From: JAPOUP01 sp965201085
GTDB taxonomy: Bacteria > Pseudomonadota > Alphaproteobacteria > Rhodobacterales > Rhodobacteraceae
Assembly: GCA_965201085.1 (NCBI GenBank)
Contig: CBDAVS010000036.1
Location: forward strand, 51,625-115,624
DNA length: 64,000 nucleotides
Reading direction: 5' to 3'
This document shows, one piece after another, positions 8,317-17,873 of the stretch (the first letter of the stretch is position 1; every line of letters starts with the position of its first letter). Made by a program: the position numbers and the translations under genes. Under the pieces are notes generated by a model. It searched no databases, was not told where the DNA came from, and saw only the letters and a program-made list of their open reading frames with translations.

Positions 8317-9531
8317 TCACGAAGACAGAGCAGCGTTGAGGTTTTCATCAACCCTTTCGAGGAAGCCCATCGTCGTCAGCCATTCCTGATCCGGTCCCAC
8401 CAGCAGGGCGAGATCCTTGGTCATGCTCCCGCTCTCCACGGTTTCGACTATCACCCGTTCCAGCGTCTCGGCGAAATTGCGCAGGGGGGCGTTTCCGTCA
8501 AGTTTGGCACGATGCCTGAGCCCGCCGGTCCAGGCATAGATCGACGCGATGGAATTGGTCGACGTCTGGTTGCCCGCCTGGTGCTGGCGATAATGGCGCG
8601 TGACGGTTCCATGCGCGGCCTCGGCCTCGACTACCTTGCCGTCCGGCGTCATAAGCTGGGAGGTCATGAGTCCAAGCGAGCCAAAACCCTGAGCCACCGT
8701 GTCGGACTGAACGTCACCGTCATAGTTCTTGCAGGCCCAGACATATCCGCCGGACCATTTAAGCGATGCGGCGACCATGTCGTCGATCAAACGGTGCTCG
8801 TACTGGATCCCCTTGGCTTCGAAACGATCCTTGAATTCCTCCTCGTAGACCTTCTGAAAAATGTCCTTGAAGCGACCGTCATAGGCTTTGAGGATCGTGT
8901 TCTTTGTGGAAAGATAGACAGGCCAGCCAAGGTTCAGGCCATAGTTCATCGAGGCACGGGCGAAATCGTAGATCGACTGATCCAGATTGTACATCGCCAT
9001 CGTGACACCGGCGCCGGACGCGTCGAAGACATCCCGCTCGATCACCTCTCCATCGGCGCCCTCGAATCGGATGGTCAGCTTGCCCGCTCCGGGAAACGTG
9101 AAATCGGTTGCACGGTACTGGTCGCCGAACGCATGGCGTCCAACCACGATCGGCTGCGTCCAGCCGGGAACGAGCCGCGGGACATTCCTGCAGATGATCG
9201 GGGCGCGGAAAATAACACCGCCCAGGATGTTGCGGACCGTGCCATTGGGGCTTCGCCACATCTGTTTGAGCCCGAACTCCTCCACACGGGCTTCGTCAGG
9301 CGTGATGGTCGCGCATTTCACGGCGACTCCAACTTCCCTGATCTTTTCAGCCGCATCGACGGTGATCCGGTCATCCGTTCGGTCACGCTCCTGAATCGAC
9401 AGATCGTAATAGAGCAGATCGACATCAAGGTAGGGCAGGATCAGCTTCTTCTTTATGAAGTCCCAGATGATGCGGGTCATTTCATCCCCATCCATCTCGA
9501 CGATGGGATTCTCCACCTTGATCCTTGTCAT
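8317..9531 (-). CDS. icd: NADP-dependent isocitrate dehydrogenase
   Basis: The 404-residue protein converts isocitrate to 2-oxoglutarate with NADP reduction in the TCA cycle. It belongs to the homodimeric, eukaryote-like type: the N-terminus KVENPIVEMDGDEMTRIIW, the substrate-binding SPNGTVRNILGG and the later EAEAAHGTVTRHYRQHQAG are all present. Length matches the type (about 405). It is transcribed alone, convergent with the amino-acid permease. Nothing is missing. Confidence 0.97.
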   Translation of the reverse strand: MTRIKVENPIVEMDGDEMTRIIWDFIKKKLILPYLDVDLLYYDLSIQERDRTDDRITVDAAEKIREVGVAVKCATITPDEARVEEFGLKQMWRSPNGTVRNILGGVIFRAPIICRNVPRLVPGWTQPIVVGRHAFGDQYRATDFTFPGAGKLTIRFEGADGEVIERDVFDASGAGVTMAMYNLDQSIYDFARASMNYGLNLGWPVYLSTKNTILKAYDGRFKDIFQKVYEEEFKDRFEAKGIQYEHRLIDDMVAASLKWSGGYVWACKNYDGDVQSDTVAQGFGSLGLMTSQLMTPDGKVVEAEAAHGTVTRHYRQHQAGNQTSTNSIASIYAWTGGLRHRAKLDGNAPLRNFAETLERVIVETVESGSMTKDLALLVGPDQEWLTTMGFLERVDENLNAALSS

Positions 9532-9781
9532 GCGGTTGGCTCCTTCTGGCCGTGGTTTCGCGGAAAGTGGACCGGTCTATATCCCGTTCCGATGTTGGGA
9601 GTAAGTTCGGTATGCCATAGTATACTGATTTGTCGCACCCGCTAAATATTCTCCATCTGGCCGATCACGATCCATCCGCAGGTGCCGTCTCGATGAGTCG
9701 CCCTGCGGAACGGATCGCTTTGGAGGTGCCTCCCCGAGCCCAGGCGATCCGGATCCGTCACCACCGCCACTTTCATATATG

Positions 9782-10435
9782 TTACCTGGTTGTTTCCGTC
9801 AGCCGACGACGGACATAGGCGTTAACTTCGGCGAGCATATCCTCCATATGCGGTTCTTCGAAGAAATGCCCTGCCTCGTCGACCTCGATATGAGTGATCG
9901 TAATTCCCCGCTGCTCGTGAAGTTTCTCGACCAGAATTCGCGTGTCCTCCGGCGGGGCGACGCGGTCGGCCGAGCCGTTGATGATCAGACCGGAAGACGG
10001 GCAGGGGGCGAGAAACGAAAAATCATACATATTCGCCGGTGGCGAAACGCTGACGAAGCCGGATATCTCCGGGCGCCGCATCAGAAGCTGCATACCGATC
10101 CAGGCGCCGAAGCTGAAGCCGGCGACCCAGCAATGTTTCGCATTCTGGTTGATAACCTGAAGATAGTCGAGCGCGGAGGCCGCATCGCTCAGCTCGCCAA
10201 TTCCCTGATCATATTCTCCCTGACTCCGCCCGACACCACGAAAGTTGAAGCGTAATACGGTGAAACCCATCTTGAAGAATTCATAATGCAGGTTGTAAAC
10301 AACCCGATTGTTCATCGTCCCGCCAAACTGCGGATGCGGGTGCAGTATGATCGCGATCGGGGCGTCTTTGGTTTTCTGCGGATGATAGCGTCCCTCAAGC
10401 CGTCCTTCGGGACCCGGAAATATGATTTCTGGCAT
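9782..10435 (-). CDS. Alpha/beta hydrolase
   Basis: The 217-residue protein starts at MPEIIFPGPEGRLEGRY, preceded by GAGAGG. It resembles the CocE/YheT-like small hydrolases common in alphaproteobacteria: LHPHPQFGGTMNN near residue 31, RFNFRGVGRSQG, the nucleophile elbow GFSFGAW (Ser), NGSADRVAPPED (Asp) and a final DEAGHFF (His). The catalytic triad is therefore complete. The substrate is unknown. It is divergent from the iscR-suf operon, with the Irr-type box in the shared upstream region. Confidence 0.85.
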   Translation of the reverse strand: MPEIIFPGPEGRLEGRYHPQKTKDAPIAIILHPHPQFGGTMNNRVVYNLHYEFFKMGFTVLRFNFRGVGRSQGEYDQGIGELSDAASALDYLQVINQNAKHCWVAGFSFGAWIGMQLLMRRPEISGFVSVSPPANMYDFSFLAPCPSSGLIINGSADRVAPPEDTRILVEKLHEQRGITITHIEVDEAGHFFEEPHMEDMLAEVNAYVRRRLTETTR

Positions 10436-10496
10436 TGATCCTCTCATATGTGGCGTCACGGCTCCGCGACGATCCTTGACGCAAGAGGGCAAACTC

Positions 10497-10513
10497 TTTA
10501 GAATCGTTCTAAA
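10497..10513. promoter_or_regulatory. Irr-type iron control element upstream of iscR-suf
   Basis: TTTAGAATCGTTCTAAA is a 17-base palindrome with a 3-base centre. It matches the iron control element known for Irr regulators of alphaproteobacteria (TTnaGAAnnnTTCtAA type, from memory). It lies about 100 bases before iscR, where Irr or an Irr-like regulator would couple Fe-S assembly to iron status. Confidence 0.7.
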
Positions 10514-10616
10514 GTTAGATCACCGTATGCTGTCCTAGATTGTCTGGAATTAATGGTCCGACGGCACGTCGTCAACGCCAAGGCACGGCCAGCGCGCAGC
10601 GGAAGGGAGGCATAAC

Positions 10617-11075
10617 GTGAAACTCAGCACAAAGGGCCGGTACGCAATGGTCGCGCTGGCGGATCTCGCCGAGCAGCCGGATGGCAGGCTTGTCTCGCTT
10701 ACGGAGATATCGAAGCGGCAGGACATCTCTCTGCCCTATCTGGAGCAGCTGTTCGTCAAGCTGCGACGGGCGGGACTTGTGGACTCCGTGCGCGGTCCCG
10801 GAGGCGGTTATCGGCTCGCCGCTCCCGCAAGCGACATCCGGATATCGGAGGTGCTTGGTGCGGTCGACGAAACCTTGAATGCGCTGCATACCGGAGCTGG
10901 AGCTCAGGGTGGTGTCTCGGGTAGCCGGGCGCAGTCAATGACAAACAGGTTGTGGGAATGTCTTTCCGCACACGTTTATGTCTTTTTACACCAGACGCGG
11001 CTTTCGGATGTCTCCAACAACGAACTTGCCCCATGTCCGGCCGTTCCGACCCTCTTCCCGGTGGTGGATGAATGA
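10617..11075 (+). CDS. iscR: IscR-type Rrf2 transcriptional regulator
   Basis: The 152-residue protein has an N-terminal winged helix (MKLSTKGRYAMVALADLA ... DISLPYLEQLFVKLRRAGLVDSVRGPGGGY) of the Rrf2 family. The canonical IscR cysteines after residue 90 are absent. One cysteine remains in that region (Cys115, RLWECLSAHV), followed by a second in the NELAPCPAV tail. A single-cysteine IscR that still senses iron-sulfur status has been described in Rhodobacter sphaeroides, and this protein fits that type. The start is GTG, with GGGAGG upstream. It leads the suf operon and likely represses it. Confidence 0.9.
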   Translation: MKLSTKGRYAMVALADLAEQPDGRLVSLTEISKRQDISLPYLEQLFVKLRRAGLVDSVRGPGGGYRLAAPASDIRISEVLGAVDETLNALHTGAGAQGGVSGSRAQSMTNRLWECLSAHVYVFLHQTRLSDVSNNELAPCPAVPTLFPVVDE

Positions 11076-11183
11076 CGGACGGCCGCTTCACCCATATGGT
11101 TCCTCGGTTCCGCAGCGTCCGTGACCGCCTTGAATGGAGGACGGGGTGCGGTCCCGGGCGGAGCGACCGGCTGAGGCTTCGGC

Positions 11184-12230
11184 GTGGCTGAGAGGATCTA
11201 TCTAGACTGGAACGCCAGCGCGCCGCTGAGGCCGGAAGCGCGGTCAGCGATGGTGGCGGTGATGGGGCTATCGGGCAATCCCTCTTCGGTGCATGCTGAG
11301 GGGCGGGCGGCACGGGCGACGATCGAACGCGCAAGGACCCAGATCGCCGCTGGCCTTGGCGCTGATGGCGCTGATATTGTCTTCACCTCCGGCGCGACCG
11401 AAGCGGCCTCTCTGGCGATGGAAGGACGGAACCTTTGGGCCGCGGGCATCGAACACGACGCGGTCGCCGCTTGGGTGAACCTGAAGCTTGACACCGACAG
11501 CTATGGTATGGTCGCCGTGCCGGAGCCCGGTGTGTCAACGCTGCAGCTTGCCAATTCCGAAACCGGAGTCGTGCAGAAACCACCGGAGGGTCTGGCGGTC
11601 TGTGACGCGACGCAGGCATGGGGAAAGCTGCCGGTGGCGTTCAACTGGATTGGCGCCGAAATGGCTCTGGCCTCGGCGCATAAACTTGGCGGGCCCAAAG
11701 GCATCGGTGCCTTGATCATGAAGCGCGGGTGTGACCTCGAAGCGCGGATCCGTGGTGGCGGTCAGGAAATGGGCCGTCGATCGGGAACGGAAAACCTTGT
11801 GGGGATCGCAGGCTTCGGAGCCGCCGTCGAAGCCGCCACGCGTGATCTCGAAAACGGCGTCTGGGACGAGGTTCGGAAACTTAGAAATATTCTAGAAAAC
11901 GGCATTGCGGCTGGCTCATATCAGACTATTTTCATAGGAACGGACTCGAAGCGGCTTCCGAACACTTCGTGCTTCGCCTGTCCCGGATGGAAGGGGGAGA
12001 CACAGGTAATCGCTATGGATCTTGCCGGTTTTGGGATTTCTTCCGGGTCGGCCTGTTCAAGCGGAAAAGTGCGGGAAAGCCGTGTGCTTCGCGCGATGGG
12101 ATATGACAGAGAAGCGGCTCGCTCGGCGGTTCGGGTATCGATCGGGCCTTCCACGACAGAAGTGGATATTGCGCGTTTCGTTGATAGCTGGACCGCGGCC
12201 CGACGTAGGGCCGTCGGACGCGACGCTTGA
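11184..12230 (+). CDS. Cysteine desulfurase (IscS/NifS class)
   Basis: This 348-residue PLP enzyme removes sulfur from cysteine for Fe-S cluster assembly. It shows the class I fold start YLDWNASAPLRPEA, the PLP lysine in SAHKLGGPKG and the catalytic cysteine loop SSGSACSSGK. It starts with GTG 108 bases after iscR and sits directly before sufB. A second, SufS-type desulfurase closes the operon (17874). Two desulfurases in one suf operon is the usual arrangement in Rhodobacterales. At 348 residues it is shorter than E. coli IscS (404). Confidence 0.9.
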   Translation: MAERIYLDWNASAPLRPEARSAMVAVMGLSGNPSSVHAEGRAARATIERARTQIAAGLGADGADIVFTSGATEAASLAMEGRNLWAAGIEHDAVAAWVNLKLDTDSYGMVAVPEPGVSTLQLANSETGVVQKPPEGLAVCDATQAWGKLPVAFNWIGAEMALASAHKLGGPKGIGALIMKRGCDLEARIRGGGQEMGRRSGTENLVGIAGFGAAVEAATRDLENGVWDEVRKLRNILENGIAAGSYQTIFIGTDSKRLPNTSCFACPGWKGETQVIAMDLAGFGISSGSACSSGKVRESRVLRAMGYDREAARSAVRVSIGPSTTEVDIARFVDSWTAARRRAVGRDA

Positions 12231-12242
12231 GGAGAGACTGTT

Positions 12243-13766
12243 ATGGCAGCTTTGGAAGACATTCAGGTAAAGGAAGGTGTCGAGGAGGAAACGGTTCAGG
12301 CCGTCAAATCCCTCGCCGGAAAATACCGGCACGGCTGGACCACCGACATCGAGACCGAATACGCGCCAAAAGGTATCAACGAAGACATCGTTCGGCTTAT
12401 TTCGGAAAGGAATGGCGAACCCGGCTGGATGTTGGAATGGCGGCTACATGCGTTTCGTCGTTGGAGCGGACTGCGGGAACCGAACTGGGCGATGGTCAGC
12501 TACCCTGCCATCGATTACCAGGACCATTATTACTACGCCGTGCCGAAGGCGATGCTCGAGAAACCCAAATCGCTTGACGAGGTGGATCCGAAGCTACTGG
12601 AAACCTACAGCAAGCTGGGTATACCACTCGGGGAACAGATGATTCTCGCCGGAGTCGAAGGTGCGGATGAAGTTCCGGTCGAAGGCCGTAGGGTGGCCGT
12701 TGACGCGGTTTTTGACTCGGCTTCGGTAGGAACGACCTTCCAGAAGGAGCTTGCGAAAGCCGGCGTGATTTTCTGCTCGATCTCGGAGGCGATCAGGGAA
12801 CACCCGGATCTGGTGCGAAAATACCTTGGTTCGGTGGTTCCGGCCAGCGACAACTATTTCGCGACGCTCAACTCCGCCGTCTTCTCCGATGGATCGTTTG
12901 TCTACGTCCCACCGAACACACGCTGTCCGATGGAACTGTCCACCTATTTCCGCATCAACGCCGAAAACACCGGACAGTTCGAACGCACTCTCATCATCGC
13001 GGACAAGGGTTCCTACGTCAGCTATCTTGAGGGCTGTACCGCACCAAAGAGGGACACGAACCAGCTCCATGCGGCCGTCGTCGAACTCGTCGCGCTCGAA
13101 GATGCCGAAATCAAGTATTCAACGGTACAGAACTGGTTTCCCGGCGACGAAGAAGGCCGGGGCGGAATATACAACTTCGTCACAAAACGCGCTGACTGCC
13201 GGGGTGACCGGTCCAAGGTCATGTGGACACAGGTCGAGACAGGCTCCGCGATCACATGGAAGTATCCTTCCTGCGTGCTTCGCGGTGACGAAAGCCAGGG
13301 CGAGTTCTATTCCATCGCCATCACCAACAACATGCAGCAGGCGGATACCGGAACCAAGATGCTCCATCTTGGCAGGAACACGAAGTCGCGTATCGTCTCT
13401 AAGGGGATCAGCGCCGGACGGGCGCAGAACACCTATCGTGGCCAGGTTTCGATGCATCCAAAGGCGAAGGACTCACGCAACTATACCCAATGCGACTCGC
13501 TTCTCATCGGTGATAGATGCGGTGCACATACCGTTCCCTATATCGAGGTGCGCAACAATTCATCGCGGGTCGAGCATGAGGCGACGACCTCCAAGGTCGA
13601 TGACGATCAGCTGTTCTACTGCCGCCAGCGCGGGATGGACGAGGAAGAGGCGGTCGCGCTTGTCGTCAATGGCTTCTGCAAGGAGGTGCTGCAGGAACTG
13701 CCGATGGAATTCGCCATGGAAGCGCAGCAGCTCGTCGCGATATCGCTTGAAGGCAGCGTCGGATAA
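12243..13766 (+). CDS. sufB: Fe-S cluster assembly scaffold SufB
   Basis: The 507-residue SufB is the scaffold of the SufBCD complex, on which nascent clusters form. Typical segments are present: GWTTDIETEYAPKGINEDIV near the N-terminus, YVSYLEGCTAP, and the C-terminal core with YTQCDSLLIGDRCGAHTVPYIEVRN, including the Cys used for cluster building. Length is typical for alphaproteobacteria. It begins 13 bases after the desulfurase stop. Two small genes separate it from sufC. Confidence 0.97.
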   Translation: MAALEDIQVKEGVEEETVQAVKSLAGKYRHGWTTDIETEYAPKGINEDIVRLISERNGEPGWMLEWRLHAFRRWSGLREPNWAMVSYPAIDYQDHYYYAVPKAMLEKPKSLDEVDPKLLETYSKLGIPLGEQMILAGVEGADEVPVEGRRVAVDAVFDSASVGTTFQKELAKAGVIFCSISEAIREHPDLVRKYLGSVVPASDNYFATLNSAVFSDGSFVYVPPNTRCPMELSTYFRINAENTGQFERTLIIADKGSYVSYLEGCTAPKRDTNQLHAAVVELVALEDAEIKYSTVQNWFPGDEEGRGGIYNFVTKRADCRGDRSKVMWTQVETGSAITWKYPSCVLRGDESQGEFYSIAITNNMQQADTGTKMLHLGRNTKSRIVSKGISAGRAQNTYRGQVSMHPKAKDSRNYTQCDSLLIGDRCGAHTVPYIEVRNNSSRVEHEATTSKVDDDQLFYCRQRGMDEEEAVALVVNGFCKEVLQELPMEFAMEAQQLVAISLEGSVG

Positions 13767-13918
13767 TGCAGGGAAAATCGGTCAGCCGGACGCCGATACG
13801 CTTCGCATCCGAAACCGGATGCACCGGAGCTTAGTCGGAGAAGAGGGCTGGGAGGAGAAGGATTTCCTGGAGTTCCGCATGGAATTTCGGTAACGTTAAA
13901 CGGGAAGGCACGGTGCCG

Positions 13919-14158
13919 ATGAAAGGCTATATTCTGTTGCTCGCGCTTACCACCGGTGCGTTTTGCGCCGTCTTCGCGATGTTTGTCGCGACCGTCACCA
14001 CCGCACTCCAGCTTTGGCAGGTGGCGTGCATCGGTGGAATTTCCGGGTTTCTCGGCAGCCTTTTGGCGAGTCTGGTATGGGGAAGAGGCGACGGTCACGT
14101 CGCCCGCCAGGGTGGTGGTGGTGGCTTGCTGGCGAACCTGGTAGGGAAGAGAAAATGA
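13919..14158 (+). CDS. Small membrane protein of the suf operon
   Basis: The frame encodes 79 residues with two hydrophobic segments (YILLLALTTGAFCAVFAMFV and VACIGGISGFLGSLLASLVW) and a glycine-rich C-terminal tail before KRK. ATG at 13919 is preferred over GTG at 13913 because GGAAGG is better spaced from it. Its stop overlaps the next start (ATGA), which shows translational coupling. No family is recognised. Its place inside the suf operon suggests a link to Fe-S assembly, but that is inference. Confidence 0.65.
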   Translation: MKGYILLLALTTGAFCAVFAMFVATVTTALQLWQVACIGGISGFLGSLLASLVWGRGDGHVARQGGGGGLLANLVGKRK

Positions 14159-14658
14159 CCGGTCGTGTCGTAAACGCTTTCGAGGCGTCGGCGTTTTCGA
14201 ACGCCCCTGAAGGCAGTAGCCGTTTCGGCGCGAAGATTGCGCCGTTGTCCGATGCGCTTGGAATGTCCGGTCTTGGCGCGATGGTCGTGACCGTCGAGCC
14301 CGGAAAAAGCGCGTTTCCGTTTCATAACCATCTTGGCAATGACGAGATGTTCGTCATTCTTGAAGGTAAGGGCACCTATAGGTTTGGACCCGAGAAATTC
14401 CCGGTCAAGGTCGGGGATATCTGCGCCGCTCCGAGAGGCGGGCCGGATACCGCCCATCAACTCGTAAATTCGGGAGACGGTCCGCTACGCTATATGGGAA
14501 TATCGACCATGAACGATCCCGATATCGCCGAATACCCGGACAGCGGTAAATTCGCCGCGATCGGCATCGCGCCGGGGACATCGTTCCTTGATGCTCATAT
14601 CAAATATGTCGGAAAGCGCGAGGACGCGCATGGCTACTGGGATGGAGAGCGGTTGTAA
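14155..14658 (+). CDS. Cupin-domain protein of the suf operon
   Basis: The 167-residue protein has a single cupin barrel. The metal-binding motif 1 is seen as PFHNHLGNDEMFVILEGKGTY (two His, one Glu), and motif 2 as PRGGPDTAHQLVNSG (His). A mononuclear metal site is therefore likely. The gene overlaps the preceding small membrane-protein gene by four bases and precedes sufC. Substrate and role are unknown; small-molecule binding or iron sensing in the suf pathway is possible. Confidence 0.85.
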   Translation: MTGRVVNAFEASAFSNAPEGSSRFGAKIAPLSDALGMSGLGAMVVTVEPGKSAFPFHNHLGNDEMFVILEGKGTYRFGPEKFPVKVGDICAAPRGGPDTAHQLVNSGDGPLRYMGISTMNDPDIAEYPDSGKFAAIGIAPGTSFLDAHIKYVGKREDAHGYWDGERL

Positions 14659-14717
14659 TCGCCCCCGTTCCGGAGAGAGACACAAGACCCGAACCATCGG
14701 CTCTTTAGAGGTGGAAT

Positions 14718-15473
14718 ATGTTGGTAATCAAAAACTTGCACGCCAAGCTTGAGGAAGAAGACAAGGCCATCCTCAAGGGCGTTGACCTGGCGGTCGGCGC
14801 GGGTGAGGTTCATGCGATCATGGGACCGAACGGTTCCGGAAAGTCGACACTTTCATACATTCTTTCCGGCCGCGACGGTTATGAGGTCACCGAGGGGTCC
14901 GCGTTTCTTTCGGGTGAGGATGTTCTGGACATGGAACCGGAGGAGCGGGCCGCATCCGGCCTGTTTCTGGCGTTCCAGTACCCGGTCGAGATACCTGGTG
15001 TCGGAAACATGACGTTCCTGCGCACCGCGATGAACGCGCAGCGAAAAGCGCGTGGCGAGGCCGAAATCAGCGCCGCCGACTTCCTGAAACTGATCCGTGC
15101 CAAGGCGCGCGGGTTCAAGATCGACGCTGAAATGCTGAAGCGACCGGTCAATGTCGGATTCTCGGGCGGTGAGAAGAAACGTAACGAAATCCTTCAGATG
15201 GCGCTTCTCGAGCCACGGATGTGTATTCTTGACGAGACGGATTCGGGCCTTGACATCGATGCGATGAAACTCGTCGCCGATGGTGTCAACGCCCTGCGGG
15301 ACAAAGGTAGGGGGTTTCTGGTGATAACCCACTACCAGCGTTTGCTGAACCATCTCGTACCTGACGTGGTTCACATCATGGTGGACGGTCGCATCGTCAA
15401 GGTTGGAGGTAAGGAACTGGCCCTTGATGTCGAAGAGAACGGATATGCCGGAATACTGGATGAGGTTGCCTGA
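14718..15473 (+). CDS. sufC: Fe-S cluster assembly ATPase SufC
   Basis: The 251-residue ABC-type ATPase drives conformational change of the SufBCD complex in the cytoplasm. It has Walker A GPNGSGKST near residue 35, the signature SGGEKKRNEI and Walker B CILDETDSGLD, the last with the Suf-type acidic residues. The tail ITHYQRLLNHLVPDVVH holds the H-loop. It is followed without a gap by sufD. Length is normal (about 250). Confidence 0.97.
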   Translation: MLVIKNLHAKLEEEDKAILKGVDLAVGAGEVHAIMGPNGSGKSTLSYILSGRDGYEVTEGSAFLSGEDVLDMEPEERAASGLFLAFQYPVEIPGVGNMTFLRTAMNAQRKARGEAEISAADFLKLIRAKARGFKIDAEMLKRPVNVGFSGGEKKRNEILQMALLEPRMCILDETDSGLDIDAMKLVADGVNALRDKGRGFLVITHYQRLLNHLVPDVVHIMVDGRIVKVGGKELALDVEENGYAGILDEVA

Positions 15474-16760
15474 ATGGCCGTGCCGAATGTGAAATCCGAT
15501 CTGACGGAGGCGCGGCTCGCCGTCCAAAGCGTTCCCGAAGCCGCGGCTTGGCTGGAACAGGCCAGAGCGAACGCCGTGGCGCGTGTGCGTGGAATGGGGC
15601 TCCCGGACCGGCGGGATGAATACTGGAAATATACGCGTCCCGACAATCTGACCGCGGCAGGCGTTATCCCGGCGGTCGCGCTGGAGCCCGACGGGGTTAG
15701 GCTGTTCAGCACAGTAGAAAGATTAAGCATCGTATTCGTCGACGGTGTCTTCGCACCTGAACTTTCGGAAGACCTTGCGCTTGCCGGAGTGCGGATCGAG
15801 CGTCTTGCCGATGTTTCCCGTTTGGACATCCACTGGGCGAAGGATCTGTACGGAGTGCTGGAAACCAGCGGGCACTCTCCCGTACTGCGTCCTCTGGCCG
15901 CGCTCAACACCGCGCTCGCGACTGACGGTGTCCTCATTCACGTAACGGGGAAGGTTTCCAAGCCGGTAAGTCTGGTCTACCTTCACAAAGAGCAGACCTC
16001 CGAAGCGTTTCTGCACCACTGCATCAAACTGGATGCGGGCACCGACCTTACCCTGCTTGAGAAGGGGCCGGCAGCGGCAAGGTTCAACAAGGTCATGGAG
16101 GTTGATATCGCGGATGGAGCCGCTTTTCACCATGTGAGGGTGCAGGGTCGTGACCATGAGCGTCGCGCCGTGACCCATATGTTCGCGAGACTTGGCCGGG
16201 AGAGCACATTCAAGTCATTCACCTGCACCTTTAACGGTGTTCTGACGCGCAACGAGTGCGTTGTGGAGCTGAGGGGCCCCGACGCCGTGGCCCATGTCGC
16301 CGGTGCCGTGGTGGGTGACGGCGATTTTCACCATGACGACACCGTCCTTATCACCCATGAGGCGGCGGGTTGTGAAAGCAGACAGGTATTCAAGAAGGTT
16401 CTACGAAACGGCGCCGCCGGTGTCTTCCAGGGCAAGATACTCGTCAAGGCAGGCGCCCAGCAGACCGATGGCTATCAGATAAGCCAGGCGCTCCTACTGG
16501 ATGAAGACGCGGAATTCTATGCCAAACCGGAACTGGAAATCTACGCCGACGACGTCAAATGCAGCCATGGTTCGACCAGCGGTGCCATCGATGATGAAGC
16601 GCTGTTCTATCTTCGATCACGCGGTGTTCCGAAGAGCGAAGCCCAGGATCTGCTTGTGCTCGCGTTCCTGGCGGAAGCCATTGACGAAATAGAGGACAGG
16701 ACCGTTGCCGATGACATAATCGCGGGGATCCAGGCATGGCTGGACCGCCATCGGGTCTGA
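15474..16760 (+). CDS. sufD: Fe-S cluster assembly protein SufD
   Basis: The 428-residue partner of SufB has the beta-helix core, and near the C-terminus QTDGYQISQALLLDEDAEFYAKPELEIYADDVKCSHGS, the diagnostic SufBD segment with the conserved His. The start codon directly follows the sufC stop. The N-terminal GLPDRRDEYWKYTRP motif is the usual SufD entry. No lesions are seen. Confidence 0.95.
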   Translation: MAVPNVKSDLTEARLAVQSVPEAAAWLEQARANAVARVRGMGLPDRRDEYWKYTRPDNLTAAGVIPAVALEPDGVRLFSTVERLSIVFVDGVFAPELSEDLALAGVRIERLADVSRLDIHWAKDLYGVLETSGHSPVLRPLAALNTALATDGVLIHVTGKVSKPVSLVYLHKEQTSEAFLHHCIKLDAGTDLTLLEKGPAAARFNKVMEVDIADGAAFHHVRVQGRDHERRAVTHMFARLGRESTFKSFTCTFNGVLTRNECVVELRGPDAVAHVAGAVVGDGDFHHDDTVLITHEAAGCESRQVFKKVLRNGAAGVFQGKILVKAGAQQTDGYQISQALLLDEDAEFYAKPELEIYADDVKCSHGSTSGAIDDEALFYLRSRGVPKSEAQDLLVLAFLAEAIDEIEDRTVADDIIAGIQAWLDRHRV

Positions 16761-17251
16761 TGGGGCTGACGTCGGATATATTGGCGACCTATAGATCTCC
16801 GCGCACTGTGATGCGACGGCATCTTGATAGAGGGACGGGTGAGGGTAGGGCGCTGATGTTTCTAGTTCTCGCCTGCGCGCTACTTTATCTGGCGCAGTGG
16901 CCGCGGCTTCGGCGGGAAGCGTTGATGGATGGAAGCGTGCCGCTGGATATGCGGATGGGAGGTGCTCTGTTCGGATGGATGTTGGTGGTGCCGCTCGCGA
17001 TGTATGGTGTCGCTTTCATTGCCCGTATGGCGGCGAGGGTATTCGGTGGACGGGGAACGGGCAAATCAGCGAGGTTGGCGCTGTTCTGGTCATTGGTCGC
17101 CACCGCACCCCTCTGGATCCTGGGAGCGATGGTCTCTGAATTGTTAGGTCCCGGTTCCCGGGCCGTGCTCTCGACGATGGCGGGCGCCGTCCTTCTCGTG
17201 GTCTGGGGGCTCTCGATGATCGAAGCCGAAATTCGCGGAGTGCATGGATGA
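16760..17251 (+). CDS. Yip1-like membrane protein 1
   Basis: The 163-residue protein has four or so hydrophobic segments, for example LMFLVLACALLYLAQW and LLVVWGLSM. The start ATG overlaps the sufD stop (TGATG), so it is coupled to sufD. Yip1-family proteins with this position are common in Rhodobacterales suf operons; their function is unknown. The next gene encodes a second protein of the same kind. Confidence 0.75.
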   Translation: MGLTSDILATYRSPRTVMRRHLDRGTGEGRALMFLVLACALLYLAQWPRLRREALMDGSVPLDMRMGGALFGWMLVVPLAMYGVAFIARMAARVFGGRGTGKSARLALFWSLVATAPLWILGAMVSELLGPGSRAVLSTMAGAVLLVVWGLSMIEAEIRGVHG

Positions 17252-17847
17252 CGGTCCTTGCGGTTGCGATCATTCTGGTCCGGCACGCGCTCAATACCCT
17301 CAGAGCGCCGAAGTACGAGGCGCGGTGGGCGATAACAAGTAATTTCGACCGCTCGGAGCGCTGGCAGGCACTGATCCTGAACACCGTGGTCAGCACCCTC
17401 CTGCTTTGGCTCTGGACCTATCTTAACACGGCTGACGTTTCCGTACAGCGGGGAAACGTTGAGGCGCTGATCGCGGCCCTCGTTCTCGACAACCCCATAT
17501 GGGCCGGAAGTATCCAGACCGGTTTCGCCATCGGCTCCGTGTTCGTGCTTCATCATGTCGGGCGGGCATTCGGCGGTGGCGGTGATCTGGATGGTGCGGT
17601 TGCGGTGATGGCGTGGATGACCTTCGTGCTCAATCTGGTGAGCCTGGTCCAGGTTGTGGTCTGGCTGGTGGCTCCGATACTGGCCGGTTTGATCGGGCTG
17701 TTTTCCGGGATTCTGATCTTCGTTCTGCTAACGTGCTTCTGCGCCGAACTGCACGGTTTCCGATCACTGTTCATGACCTTTATCGGAATCGTCTTCACTA
17801 TCTTCACCATACTCTTCGGTTTTTCGCTATTGCTGGCCTTGTATTAG
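17248..17847 (+). CDS. Yip1-like membrane protein 2
   Basis: The 199-residue protein has about five hydrophobic stretches, including FVLNLVSLVQVVVWLVAPILAG and TIFTILFGFSLLLAL. It overlaps the previous gene by four bases (ATGA), so the pair is made together. It resembles the Yip1 domain family of integral membrane proteins. Its role is unknown; it lies between sufD and sufS. Confidence 0.75.
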   Translation: MTVLAVAIILVRHALNTLRAPKYEARWAITSNFDRSERWQALILNTVVSTLLLWLWTYLNTADVSVQRGNVEALIAALVLDNPIWAGSIQTGFAIGSVFVLHHVGRAFGGGGDLDGAVAVMAWMTFVLNLVSLVQVVVWLVAPILAGLIGLFSGILIFVLLTCFCAELHGFRSLFMTFIGIVFTIFTILFGFSLLLALY

Positions 17848-17873
17848 GTTTCCATGGTCGGGGTATCGGTACG

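Noticed and set aside
11880..11896. A second TTAGAAATATTCTAG-like palindrome resembling the Irr box
   Set aside because: It lies inside the cysteine desulfurase coding sequence and diverges from the consensus; a regulatory role is unlikely.
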